A DNA stretch of 64,000 nt, taken from Chrysomallon squamiferum (taxonomy: Eukaryota > Mollusca > Gastropoda > Neomphalida > Peltospiridae). Under the pieces are notes generated by a model. It was given only the letters and a program-made list of their open reading frames with translations. It was not told where the DNA came from and did no database searches. Location of the stretch: positions 4,056,443-4,120,442 of the forward strand of contig CM022672.1 in the NCBI GenBank assembly GCA_012295275.1. The letters are read 5' to 3'. This document shows, in pieces, positions 20,901 through 29,175 of this stretch. Numbering within the stretch: position 1 is the first letter of the stretch; each line of letters begins with the position of its first letter. The translations under genes and the position numbers were made by a program.

Positions 20901-23688
20901 AAATTATTATATTTTATTTAATCTTCAAAGATAGATTTCGTGACTCTGTGTCTCTTTACATAGTTTTATACGTATATATGTTTCTATATATTAGGTGTAT
21001 CTGTTCATATGAATGTGTGTACCTGTGATTATTGGTATATATAAAGTCTCAACAAACAATGCAATCTTTTCATTTTTTATTTGATACAGAACTACAAGTC
21101 AGATCTCAGTTTTCTTGAAATACACAAAACTGTTTAAAGAACTAAAATTTTAAGAAATGATTATCTAGTTATGTGATAATCTAGTTATGGTTTGTACCTG
21201 TAAGCCATTCCTGCTGGAATCTGTTTTCTGTTTGATAAACATGTTTACCAACTTTTGGGTTTATGAAATCTTTCAGTGTTGGGGGTGGTGGGGGCTTGTA
21301 TGTTTTCACTTCAATATTATGTGCAGTGCTGTTGATGTAGCCTGAATGAAAAAATGAAGCAAAAAATAACTTTTAAATAAGTAAAATATAAATTAAATTA
21401 AAAATAAATAAGTAAATAAATAAGTAAATAAATAAATAAATAAATAAATAAATATAAATATGTGTGTGTCTGTATATATCTAATATATCTGTAAGTACGT
21501 GTATATATATATTTAATTAAAGGCATGCATACACACACACACACTAACACACAGATACAAATTTTAAATTACAAATACCATATACCGTATCAGAATAAAA
21601 TAAAATATAACAAAAATAACATAAAAACTAAATATACAAGTAAGTAAATAAGTAAATAAATAAACATAAAACAACCTGCTTCTTCTTTCTCTATATTTTT
21701 GAACTGTCGCCTCAGTCCAGCTGGCTGACGATAAAAAGGCGCATCGTTGTCCTCGGCATAATGCTTGTGAGGTTTTTCTCTGTTCTCAGCCTTCATTCTC
21801 TCCAAAAAACTGAAAACCAAACAATTCGTTCATAACACAATTTGTTTTCCACTCTTGTGCTTCAGATCAGTTAATGAATTCATTGAATAATACAAAATAC
21901 AAATTAATAGAAGTATTCAGAAATGTATCAGAAACATTACAAAAAAAAGAAGTAAAGTGAAGTGAAATGTAATGAAGTAAAATAATCAAAACAATTTATC
22001 TATTCTAAATAAAAAGATAATAAAAGACAGATTGTTATATAATCAAAAGAAAAAAAGAAAAAAAAAGAATTTCTTTCTTCATTTATTTTGTTTTGCACAA
22101 CTCAAACTTTTATCAAAATAGAAAATTATTACATCAGAAAGGCAAATTCTTTTTATACAGATTAAATATTGTTCTATGGAATTTATTTTTTTTTTAATTT
22201 TTAAAGAAAAGAAAAAAAAAAAAAGAATAAATAAATAAATGTATAAAAAAAAAAAGAAAAAGAATATAGGTACTTCATTTCAGAGAGCTTTCTTGTCTTA
22301 GGAAGCTTTTTTTCTTTCTTTTTTTTAAACCCGTCATCACTGTCACCCTCACTGATGTTATCAGGAACAAGGTCTGCTGTGGTAGGTGGTCCATACCACT
22401 CAGTTACAACCTTAGCTAATTTCTCTTTTTCTAGAGAGGCCGGAGTTTTCTCATGAACCACCCACTTGGCTGTCAAGGGACTAATGATTGACAGCAAATA
22501 GGCATCCCAACCTGGTTGGTCAGGAGTCAAGGGTGGTGCTGATTTGGGAGGGACTGCTTGTTCTTTAACTTTTTTCTCATCTTTAGCTTCCTTCTCATCT
22601 TTGACTTCAGTAAGGAAAACTGAATTTTTCTGCTCATTGTCTTTCTGAAAGAAAAAAAAATAGTAATAAAATAAACCTTTTACTTTAAAAAAGGATGAAT
22701 GAAAAGTTTGTTTAAACACATTTTAACATTAACAGTTTTTAGCTTCATTTTTAATGTTCTCTAGATAATGAACACATGAAAAAAGAAATTCATTGCTACT
22801 TTTACTGATTAGCAGAATATGACTTTGATTAACCACAAACAAGTACAGCAGCTGTCATTTTTACATGTTGTTGTGATGTAATACCAATGATCAGTGGGAC
22901 ATCATGAAACTAGAAAGATGGCAAACTTGCTTTATTAGCTGTATTTTAACACCAGGAAAGAAAGTTGCATAGGTCAGCTAAAACAAGCATTTAGAAGTAT
23001 ATGGGATATATTTATGCTGTTTGTTTTGTAGCTATTGGTATACTTTAACAAGAAACAAGTAAAGCAAAGTATATAAAATATGTATATTTATAATAGATAC
23101 AATTTAAAATATTACCTCAGAGATTGTTTCCAGTGTTTTAACATCAGATTTGTGTGATTTGGTATCTTCTGAAATACAAGATTTAAATTCATGTTGTTTC
23201 TCAAGAGCTTCTTTGTGCATTAAAACAGCTTTTTCTGCTATGGCTGATTTCAGTGGTTTTAAACGTTTTGTCTCCTTTGCTATTGAACATGGAACATGTC
23301 TTATATCAGATCCTCTGGAATTATGTCTTCCGATTGGAATGGTTGATTTGGGTGGTCTGTATATTATATCACTCACATCCAAAACCTCCCAAAAGTACTT
23401 CTCATCATAAGGAAGCATGTGAAAGCATTTCTCCTTGACAACATCTTCAGAAAAAGACAAATCAGCACTTATTTTCTTAATGTATTGTCTCTTAACTGGC
23501 CCTTTGCTTTTGTCAACAGGCTGTTGTGGTTGAATTGATTTAACAATTGATTTGTCAGGTCTCCAATACCTAATATCTGGTTTATTCAGAGGTATTTTAA
23601 GCATATCTGGATATGGAATTAGGTTTAAATAATTGTCATCTGGATGAGCTTTAGTTTTAGAGCTGCCCTTCCTTTGCATGGTCTTCAT
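10613..23688 (-). CDS. HEATR4: HEAT repeat-containing protein 4 (HEATR4), 14 coding exons
   Basis: Joining 14 phase-matched exons (high to low: 23688-23116, 22644-22274, 21809-21676, 21341-21198, 20825-20509, 20273-20159, 19341-19034, 18474-18280, 18108-18004, 17631-17448, 17138-16953, 16513-16324, 15394-15199, 11962-10613) gives one frame of 1,455 residues. Residues 1-550 match the N-terminal region I associate with HEATR4: charged, with many short proline motifs and a PPPPP run. Residues about 552-940 are helical HEAT-type repeats, e.g. MWNDWHSEVRKAAAQCLGKT. Residues 1007-1455 are an acidic Ser/Thr-rich tail. Vertebrate HEATR4 is about 1,000 aa (recalled), so this tail is an extension. No molecular function is settled for the family; HEAT arrays are protein-binding scaffolds. 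Only the exon 5 donor is doubtful. Confidence 0.85.
12000..14240. other. HEATR4 last intron, 3' part
   Basis: Intron sequence with AAAT repeats (12258-12280, 13815-13850), (TA)n tracts at about 13335-13348 and 13543-13564, and a poly-A run at 13618-13639. No exon is seen. Confidence 0.6.
14250..15110. repeat. 59-bp dimeric minisatellite in HEATR4 intron
   Basis: From 14340, copies recur exactly every 59 bases for 11 clean units to about 14988, with a few substitutions each. Each 59-mer is itself two related halves: a 30-base A unit (TAACATGATGCATTACC...) and a 29-base B unit (TAACATGATGCTTACCATG...). Both flanks (14250-14339 and 14989-15110) hold diverged half-units. The array lies in the intron between exons 13 and 14. 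Confidence 0.95.
15199..15394 (-). CDS. HEATR4: HEATR4 exon 13
   Basis: It encodes residues 941-1006 (EMLDALYKFGVN to YESDKELE). The acceptor GTTTCAG enters with one base completing a split codon, and the donor GAG/GTAATT leaves in phase 0. It is predicted helical, ending the HEAT region. Confidence 0.88.
16324..16513 (-). CDS. HEATR4: HEATR4 exon 12
   Basis: It encodes ALGKIGVTSEKICDCLLWAL and onwards through LLVESSKLVR, a HEAT-type helical pair. The donor is GA/GTAAGT at 16324. A weaker GTAAAT site slightly upstream would break the frame and is not used in this model. Confidence 0.9.
16560..16950. repeat. Poly-A, CA and (TA)n tracts beside exon 11 donor
   Basis: Poly-A runs lie at about 16586-16602 and 16645-16664, TACA/CA repeats at about 16825-16884, and (TA)n at 16918-16941. 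The last tract is only about 10 bases from the exon 11 donor. Confidence 0.85.
16953..17138 (-). CDS. HEATR4: HEATR4 exon 11
   Basis: It encodes IMTAKLLPPFLKCFDDPYMS through VWKVKATAIQ, a HEAT repeat pair. The acceptor is GATTTCAG and the donor is CAAG/GTGTGT, immediately followed by GT- and TA-rich simple repeat. Confidence 0.92.
17448..17631 (-). CDS. HEATR4: HEATR4 exon 10
   Basis: It encodes DITLKLSELMWNDWHSEVRK through LEAISRIGQLG. The EVRKAAAQCLGK stretch is the clearest HEAT signature in the protein. The acceptor is CTCTCAAG and the donor is CTAG/GTCAGT. Confidence 0.93.
18004..18108 (-). CDS. HEATR4: HEATR4 exon 9
   Basis: It encodes 35 residues, TLVHCMVAEQLNSSSWRHRV through LHGTINK, in phase 0 at both ends. 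The acceptor is TACTTTAG and the donor is AAG/GTAAGG. Confidence 0.93.
18280..18474 (-). CDS. HEATR4: HEATR4 exon 8
   Basis: It encodes 65 residues, AESILRKTLFGQTTIERWTA through LLAKISNNS, a HEAT repeat pair. The acceptor is ATGGACAG and the donor is TCA/GTGAGT, phase 0 at both ends. Confidence 0.93.
19034..19341 (-). CDS. HEATR4: HEATR4 exon 7, start of HEAT region
   Basis: It encodes DEWRAKWHLSGQFADST through LYSLNHPTPK, about residues 552-654. The acceptor is TTTTTCAG with two bases of a split codon. The donor AAG/GTTCTG is weak. The acceptor and first codons are copied several times in the upstream intron, and the nearest copy could add 24 in-frame codons. Confidence 0.9.
19330..19760 (-). 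repeat. Degenerate array copying the exon 7 splice acceptor
   Basis: A unit of 72-86 bases recurs six times, with GCCATTCATCAACTG-like cores (plus strand) at about 19330 (the real exon edge), 19402, 19481, 19562, 19648 and 19722. In minus orientation most copies carry a pyrimidine-AG acceptor followed by TGATGAATGGC-like sequence, matching the exon start that encodes DEW. The copies also share ATTTAGTTGTTT and AATAGTTGAAACTGG blocks. Confidence 0.85.
20159..20273 (-). CDS. HEATR4: HEATR4 exon 6
   Basis: It encodes DTSEVLNIAPPGYDPEFHRS through IIKLNTSLVQI, residues 514-551. The acceptor is TTTGTAG and the donor is TCA/GTGAGT in phase 1, matching the exon 7 start. Confidence 0.88.
20509..20825 (-). 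CDS. HEATR4: HEATR4 exon 5 (donor uncertain)
   Basis: It encodes CKQVYQPGEDTTILMECQNK through RIVFKTETHNPPCKRQIWL. The acceptor is CTTTTTCAG. The only nearby donor that keeps phase with exon 6 is TAT/GTGAAA at 20509, giving an NTYKKQY end. GTTAAA and GTAATG sites nearby break the frame. Confidence 0.75.
21198..21341 (-). CDS. HEATR4: HEATR4 exon 4
   Basis: It encodes YINSTAHNIEVKTYKPPPPP through NRFQQEWLTG, with a five-proline run. The acceptor is CATTCAG and the donor is ACAG/GTACAA. Confidence 0.92.
21360..21670. repeat. AAAT, TG/CA and TA simple repeats in HEATR4 intron 3
   Basis: AAATAAGT/AAAT repeats lie at about 21395-21455, TG/TA tracts at about 21458-21515, and CA repeats at about 21530-21550. 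No exon is seen. Confidence 0.8.
21676..21809 (-). CDS. HEATR4: HEATR4 exon 3
   Basis: It encodes FLERMKAENREKPHKHYAED through FKNIEKEEAG. The acceptor is GGTTTTCAG and the donor is GCAG/GTTGTT. Its phases (2 in, 1 out) match its neighbours. Confidence 0.92.
22274..22644 (-). CDS. HEATR4: HEATR4 exon 2
   Basis: It encodes KDNEQKNSVFLTEVKDEKEA through TRKLSEM. A lysine/glutamate-rich start leads to LTPDQPGWDAYLLSIISPLT and VVTEWYGPPTTADLVP, then a KKKKEKK cluster. The donor is GAA/GTACCT. Confidence 0.9.
23116..23688 (-). CDS. HEATR4: HEATR4 exon 1 (coding part)
   Basis: The first in-frame ATG is at 23688 (MKTMQRKGSSKTKAH). An earlier GTG at 23718 is not needed, and in-frame TAA stops lie further upstream. 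It encodes residues 1-191, with YWRPDK and YFWEVLDVSDIIYRPPKST motifs. The donor is GAG/GTAATA, phase 0. Confidence 0.87.
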
Positions 23689-23795
23689 TCTGAAATTTAA
23701 CTGTTTTCTTGTCCTCACATTTGAAAATAATTATATTAGTGATTAGTCTTTGGCTGCATCTTCTTTCTCCACTGACCAATACATTTTAATCATTT
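23689..23795 (-). other. HEATR4: HEATR4 5' UTR, second leader exon part
   Basis: A good acceptor (CTCTTTTTCAG) at 23796 starts the leader part of the exon. It carries an ATG at 23793-23791, open for 16 codons (MIKMYWSVEKEDAAKD) to TAA at 23745-23743. This lies in the same frame as the main start but is separated from it by two TAA stops. Confidence 0.6.
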
Positions 23796-24189
23796 CTGAA
23801 AAAGAGTTTAAAAATTTCATGATTATGTGCATTTACATGTTTGACAGTCTTTGTATATTAGGTGTGCATATATGTATTGTTTCATCGCTTCCAGAATAAA
23901 ATTAAATAATATTAAAATCACTTGATAAAACACTAAAAATACACATTAAACAGTATGTGATCAGTATATAAAAAATATGATTGTTACATTCCTACAACTA
24001 TCTTATGTACCGAGTGTCACATCAAATTGTTTTGCTACAAATCCAAAAGTATAATTATAACAGAAAGTAGGAATAAACAAATAACAAAAAATATATATAT
24101 ATATGTTAAATTATGATCAGTCTCATTAATGCATTAAAAGTAATAAAAATCCAAAATGTCTTAGTAAACAAATATTAATATTTCTTTAC

Positions 24190-24230
24190 CATAGTTTTTA
24201 ATCATGCGCGCCGCCATATTGTTTTATTGT
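24190..24230 (-). promoter_or_regulatory. HEATR4: HEATR4 start region with TISU/YY1-like element
   Basis: The minus strand reads CAATATGGCGGC at 24221-24210. This matches the YY1 motif and 11 of 12 positions of the TISU consensus SAASATGGCGGC, an element used for initiation on very short leaders. The ATG at 24217 reads MAARMIKNY up to a donor (TATG/GTAAAG) at 24190. Splicing to 23795 would give a 26-codon upstream ORF. CpGs cluster here, as expected for a promoter. The start site itself is inferred. Confidence 0.5.
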
Positions 24231-24688
24231 CGTTAAGCATGGTGCATAACTCTTGTTAGTACAGGCGAGGGATTTGTCTTCTCTTGACATTTCGCAAGCA
24301 GAAACTAATGTCAAGTAAAACATTTAGTGTGGAAACGGAGGTGGTACAATAATTTCTGGGGGGAAAATAAATTAAAGGCTTTATACATTCTTATACAAAA
24401 CTTTGAATATGAAAAAAATCAGCTAGTTTAAAAGAAGAAGAATTTTTTTTTTTTTTAAATAGAAACAAACTGTTGCCGACGAAGTATCCGTAATAATAAT
24501 TTATATAATTTATACATTTGAGGTAGCTTTTGAAGTTTTGATGAAGCTATCACTGAAATCAGTTAAAAGTATCAAAATAAGCTGCGCAACAGATTGCATT
24601 AAATTTAGCAAAATATTACTTCACCTCCCAATTTTTTTAAAAGATAATTGGTAAAAACCTCGGTTTAATTAACTACCGTACCTAAAAG

Positions 24689-24749
<61 letters not shown>

Positions 24750-25600
24750 ACTGTTTTTAATTTGTGAAACTATTTTAGCGATAATCTTAATAAATATCTA
24801 AAAGTGCTTCATTGCGATTATTAATTTTGTGGACGATATGGAAATGGGGCTGATAATTTTAATGGCTGATGTACATGGACAACTAACGACGAGGTTGATC
24901 ATCAGGGTCGTGGCATTTTAAATTACTTAAAACGATTCCTGAAACATGTATGTATTTAAATTTTTGTGGATCTTTTGTCATTTTCTTCTTCTTTTTATTA
25001 TTATTATTATTTTATTTGTTTTGAGAATTGTTATATTTCCTTCCTTAGCGTCACGATTATGTTATTTCGTACCAGATTTACAATAGCGCAACCTGTTTTT
25101 GTACCTATTTTCAGTGATATACAAAATTGTACATTTTTAAAATTATTTTTCTTTCTTTCGATTTTTATCCATGAACCACTGACAGTACAGTACTTTAAAT
25201 GTTTTCGACTGTAAAATGTAAAGATATCGGTAACTGAATAATTATATCGACTGAGGCTGAGCACAGATTTCGAACTTAATAATTATGATCGTTATTATAT
25301 TATTTTACATTTATTTCTTGAAATTAATAAGTTTTCCGAAATTTTCATATTCATCTTTTAAGAAATATGATAACAATTTTTCCTCATGGTAAAATATGTT
25401 TTAATTCTGGTGAAACAAATACGATTCATCCGATTGTATTTTTATATAACGAAACCATTCTATACATTTATTTATCATATAAATAATAAAATTGCATCTC
25501 GAAAATTGTAGAGAATATTTATATATGATTAATTTGCGACTAACAAATAAAATATGACTTTGTCAAAGGTCACCGTTTTGTTCCATCAAAACTGACCTCT
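24231..25600. other. CpG-retaining intergenic spacer, HEATR4-DDAH
   Basis: No exon is recognised. The stretch keeps many CpGs in A+T-rich DNA, in contrast to the introns on both sides, and separates two head-to-head genes. It contains a poly-T run at about 24442-24455 and the AC microsatellite at 24691-24747. Confidence 0.5.
24691..24747. repeat. (AC)n microsatellite
   Basis: An AC dinucleotide run of about 28 units between the HEATR4 and DDAH 5' ends. Confidence 0.95.
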
Positions 25601-25630
25601 ATATAGAAAGGTGTTCGTTTCTGTCAGTGA
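25600..25630 (+). promoter_or_regulatory. Candidate DDAH core promoter
   Basis: A TATATAG box at about 25602 is followed about 20 bases later by an initiator-like GTCAGTG. The site lies at the right edge of the CpG-retaining spacer and upstream of the first DDAH coding exon, whose acceptor shows that a 5' exon must exist. The linking donor was not identified. Confidence 0.25.
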
Positions 25631-25717
25631 TACAAACGTGACATTTTTCGTCCCACTGTTAAACTTGTATTAATTAAAATTATGACAAAATTACCAATGC
25701 CACTATAAATTCTTATT

Positions 25718-26282
25718 TTATATATATACGCACACACACACATACATACACACATTTCTATATTTACATACATATGATACACACATATACATACATATAC
25801 ACACATATATACATACACATATAACACACACATATATATATATATACATAATATATATATACATATATATACATACATATACATATATATACATACAATT
25901 ATACAGTGGTCTCCCCAGCATTTATGAAAGGGATAGCAGGAATCGGTATAATTGGTACAAGTTAAACGAAGTGATGATACAGAAAATGTTCAGGGGACAA
26001 GTACTTTGAACAATGTTAAAATTACTTGTTTGTCAAAAATACTCTTATAAATAATAGCATCAAATACATTGAATGTTAACAAGTTTATTGTACTAGCAAT
26101 TAAATCAATGAGTCTGTTTAATTTATTATACAAAATGCCATCTCTTAGAGTATATAGCAAGACCTGATATATATATATATATATATACATTCACATATAC
26201 ATATATATTTATATACACATACATACATACACACACACATATACACACACACACACGCATGCACGCACGCACATATATATAT
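25718..26282. repeat. TA/CA/ATAC simple-repeat tracts upstream of DDAH exon
   Basis: Interleaved CA, TA and ACAT repeats lie at about 25718-25905 and again at 26167-26282, with unique sequence between. They fall in the predicted first intron of DDAH. Confidence 0.85.
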
Positions 26283-26374
26283 AAATATAGTTGCATATAA
26301 ATATAAGAAAAAATAATATGACTATAATAATTGCTTTTTTCAAAGAAAATAACCCTGTTTTATTTTCAGACCAC

Positions 26375-26668
26375 ATGACAACTAAAGCAGTTTCATTTCT
26401 TCGTTACACACATGCCTTGGTGCGTGGCATCCCAAACAGTTTTGTCGAGAAAACGGTGAGAGAAGACAGATCTGTACCAATAGATTTAGCAAAAGCGAAA
26501 CATCAAAAAGAAACATATATCAAGACTTTGAAAACATGTGGAGTGCAAATTGTGGCTGTTAGTCCAGATGAAAATCTGCCTGACTGTGTATTCATTGAAG
26601 ATGCTGCAGTAGTAGTTGGATCCCGAGTGCTGCTGACAAGAATAGGACATCCCAACAGAGAGAATGAG
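26375..26668 (+). CDS. DDAH: DDAH exon 1 (coding)
   Basis: It encodes residues 1-98 from MTTKAVSFLRYTHALVR to HPNRENE, including the LPDCVFIED substrate-binding motif. The exon itself begins at 26370 after ATTTTCAG, so an upstream noncoding exon is expected. The donor is GAG/GTTAGG. Confidence 0.93.
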
Positions 26669-29175
26669 GTTAGGTTTAAATAGAACACATTAAATAATGT
26701 TCACAGTGCCAGGGACTGAATCACAGGTTTAAACTGTTACAAGATTAAATTTTATGTAAACAAAGAAACAAAAACATTATTATTATTTTTATCTTCATTC
26801 ATTTGAGTTTTAATGATTATGTTTTTAATTTAATAAAAAAAAAAAAAAAAAAAAATTAATTAACATTACTTTTAGGCAGGCCACCATAAGATGTCTTGCA
26901 AATAATATTATGGTCTTTTTCTATTATGGTCTATTTAAAGATATTGCCAGTTTATATTTTACTTTGTAAGTAATTTTCTAAAGTTGGATACTTACTTTAG
27001 AACAAACCTGTCAAGAATTTGTTGATAAGTACACACTGATGCAAGTTCAGACAAAAAATGCAAAATGGGATATCTGAGAGGTTATGTCACAGTTTTATGT
27101 ACATAACAGCTGCATTATTTTGTCTTGTATAAAAATCTCTCATTATAATGTGTCTTTAATTTAAAAACGAAATTTAATTGTTTCAGATAACAGGAGTGAA
27201 GGACTGCATTAAGAACACTCTTGGTGTGACTGATCTGCATGAGATGGCTTTATATGACAGAAATGCAACATTAGATGGTGGTGATGTTCTCTTTACTGGT
27301 AAAAACAAAGATTAATAAATGGTGCTTTTTTTAAGCTCAGACCCAATGTTTCAGTGATAGATAACTTTCTTTGGTTCTCCTTTTCAAGCTTTTTCCAATT
27401 TCATATAATTTTTACTTAATTAAAATAATCTGTGGATTTGTGGCATCGTAAGTCATATTGTGTCATCTTTATGCAAAATCACTGAGAAATGAAACTTTTG
27501 TTATAACCACCACTAGAATATTTTAATCAAAAATAAATAAAACATTCACTTCAAACTATGCAAAATATATTTATCCTATTTTTAAGTCCCTTTTCAGGTA
27601 CAGATAGCCAATAAATAATTTTTTAAAAATTAGTTGGTAGTGTGCAAAATGCTTTTAGTGTATTTATTAGCACTATTAGAAAGTTCATTTTAAAAAGAAA
27701 GAAGTAAATAAATCACTTGATAGTGTGTAAAATGTACTAACGTTACAGATAATTATAATTATTTAAAGGTCATGAGTTCTTTGTTGGACAGTCCAAGAGA
27801 ACAAATGTGTCAGGAATGAAAGTTCTAGCAGCAGTATTTCCAGAATATCCAGTCACTGGAATTCCTACATCAGGCAAATTACATATCAAAAATACTGCAA
27901 CAATGGCTGGTGATGGTGTTATTATTGGTGGTGGAGATGCTGTCTCACAGAAGATTTGGCAGGTAACCATAGTTCAGAATACAACATACATTTGAAGTCA
28001 CTTGAGTGACATGATCTACTTCCTTAGAGTGATCTATATAATGTCTCTGGACAGTCAGTCTGTTGTGTTTGGGCTGTGAAACAATGAGGTTTCTTCTTTC
28101 CTGTTTGTAGAAAACTGTATTAAAAAAACATTTCTTGATTTTAACACATAAGTCTAAGAAATGATGGAATAAAAATACATTTCTTTACTTAAATTCCAGA
28201 TAGTGAGATTATATTCAAAATAATTAATAACTGCAGGCATGTGTTCTTTATAAAAAGGATGTAAAATAACCTAAAAAATAAAACTTACACATATAATAAT
28301 GAATACCTCAGGACAATTGATGCAAGGTCTGTTGAATGTGATTAAAATGTTCTGAGACTGAATAGTGTGTTCTGGAACTCGTTAGACAAATACAAACATA
28401 TTTTTTCTTTGACAGATCTACAAACTAAATAAGTTTTATTTATAAATATGAACAGAGATAAGAATTTAAATAGCATAAGGATTGTTTGTAATTAAATATT
28501 TTATTTTGTCAGAATTGGTGTTTAATTATAATTTAATTTTTTTAAATTGTTTTTACTGGTATTATTCAGAATATCAAGTCATCGGCCAACTTTCCATACA
28601 CATTCATTGATGTTGACACAGATGTTCCTGTGAACGTCGTGGCAGTAAATGGACACCTCTTACACAAACCTGAAGAAGAAATTGGCAAAGCTTTTTACCA
28701 GGTTTGAAGAACTAATAATTCAGTACTTTACTGGTATATTGTGATGTAATCATCAAATTTTATGCCCATCTCTTTTTTGTTTTTACAATTTTATAAAATA
28801 TTTTACTGCTGTATGTTAATATTTAATGAGAAGAATATCGCTTTTGATTTTAAATTCAGTAGCTAAAAATGTTGGAGTTAAGGCCCTTGGTCTTAGTTAC
28901 TTAGGTTTTTTTTTCAAGCAGAAATCTAAATGGAATTCATTAAATGTGGTTTAAAAAAAATAAAAGCAGAAATTGTGGTTATTCACTATTTTGTAGCAAA
29001 TTAACAGTTAAACTTGAATTTGTTTCAGGCAATTCAGAACCAAGTAAATGCAGAACTGCATGAAGTTAGTTTTACTGAGTTTTACAAAGCTGATGGAAGC
29101 CTTTCATGTTGCAGTGTTCTGCTGAATCTCGGTGATAGACATCCAAATTTGAAAACAGAGACAACTTCACACTAA
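26375..29175 (+). CDS. DDAH: Dimethylarginine dimethylaminohydrolase (DDAH), 5 exons
   Basis: Exons 26375-26668, 27187-27298, 27769-27962, 28570-28701 and 29029-29175 join in phase to 292 residues, against 285 for human DDAH1. The enzyme hydrolyses asymmetric dimethylarginine and monomethylarginine to citrulline plus methylamines in the cytosol, relieving nitric oxide synthase inhibition. Visible family motifs are LPDCVFIEDAAV (D70, E75, D76), ATLDGGDVLFTG (126-136), SKRTN (R146), KLHIK with the catalytic His at 174, and SLSCCSVLLN with the catalytic Cys at 271. All the catalytic and substrate-binding residues that I can align are present, so the gene looks functional. Whether it is closer to vertebrate DDAH1 or DDAH2 cannot be told here. 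The ATG at 26375 follows an acceptor (ATTTTCAG) by five bases. A likely AATAAA lies at 29418-29423. Confidence 0.95.
27187..27298 (+). CDS. DDAH: DDAH exon 2
   Basis: It encodes ITGVKDCIKNTLGVTDLHEM through LDGGDVLFT, with the conserved LDGGDVL motif. The acceptor is TTGTTTCAG and the donor is ACTG/GTAAAA, phase 1. Confidence 0.95.
27769..27962 (+). CDS. DDAH: DDAH exon 3
   Basis: It encodes HEFFVGQSKRTNVSGMKVLA through GGGDAVSQKIWQ, with the SKRTN arginine and the catalytic-histidine motif KLHIK. The donor is CAG/GTAACC. Confidence 0.95.
28570..28701 (+). CDS. DDAH: DDAH exon 4
   Basis: It encodes 44 residues, NIKSSANFPYTFIDVDTDVP through EEEIGKAFYQ. The acceptor is TTATTCAG and the donor is CAG/GTTTGA. 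Confidence 0.94.
29029..29175 (+). CDS. DDAH: DDAH exon 5 and stop
   Basis: It encodes AIQNQVNAELHEVSFTEFYK through the catalytic SLSCCSVLLN and a short extra tail (GDRHPNLKTETTSH), then TAA at 29173-29175. The acceptor is TTGTTTCAG. Confidence 0.95.
   Translation, partial: AIQNQVNAELHEVSFTEFYKADGSLSCCSVLLNLGDRHPNLKTETTSH

Noticed and set aside
26291-26374. Upstream extension of DDAH from an earlier in-frame ATG
   Set aside because: A clear ATTTTCAG acceptor lies at 26362-26369 and the family N-terminus aligns from the ATG at 26375.
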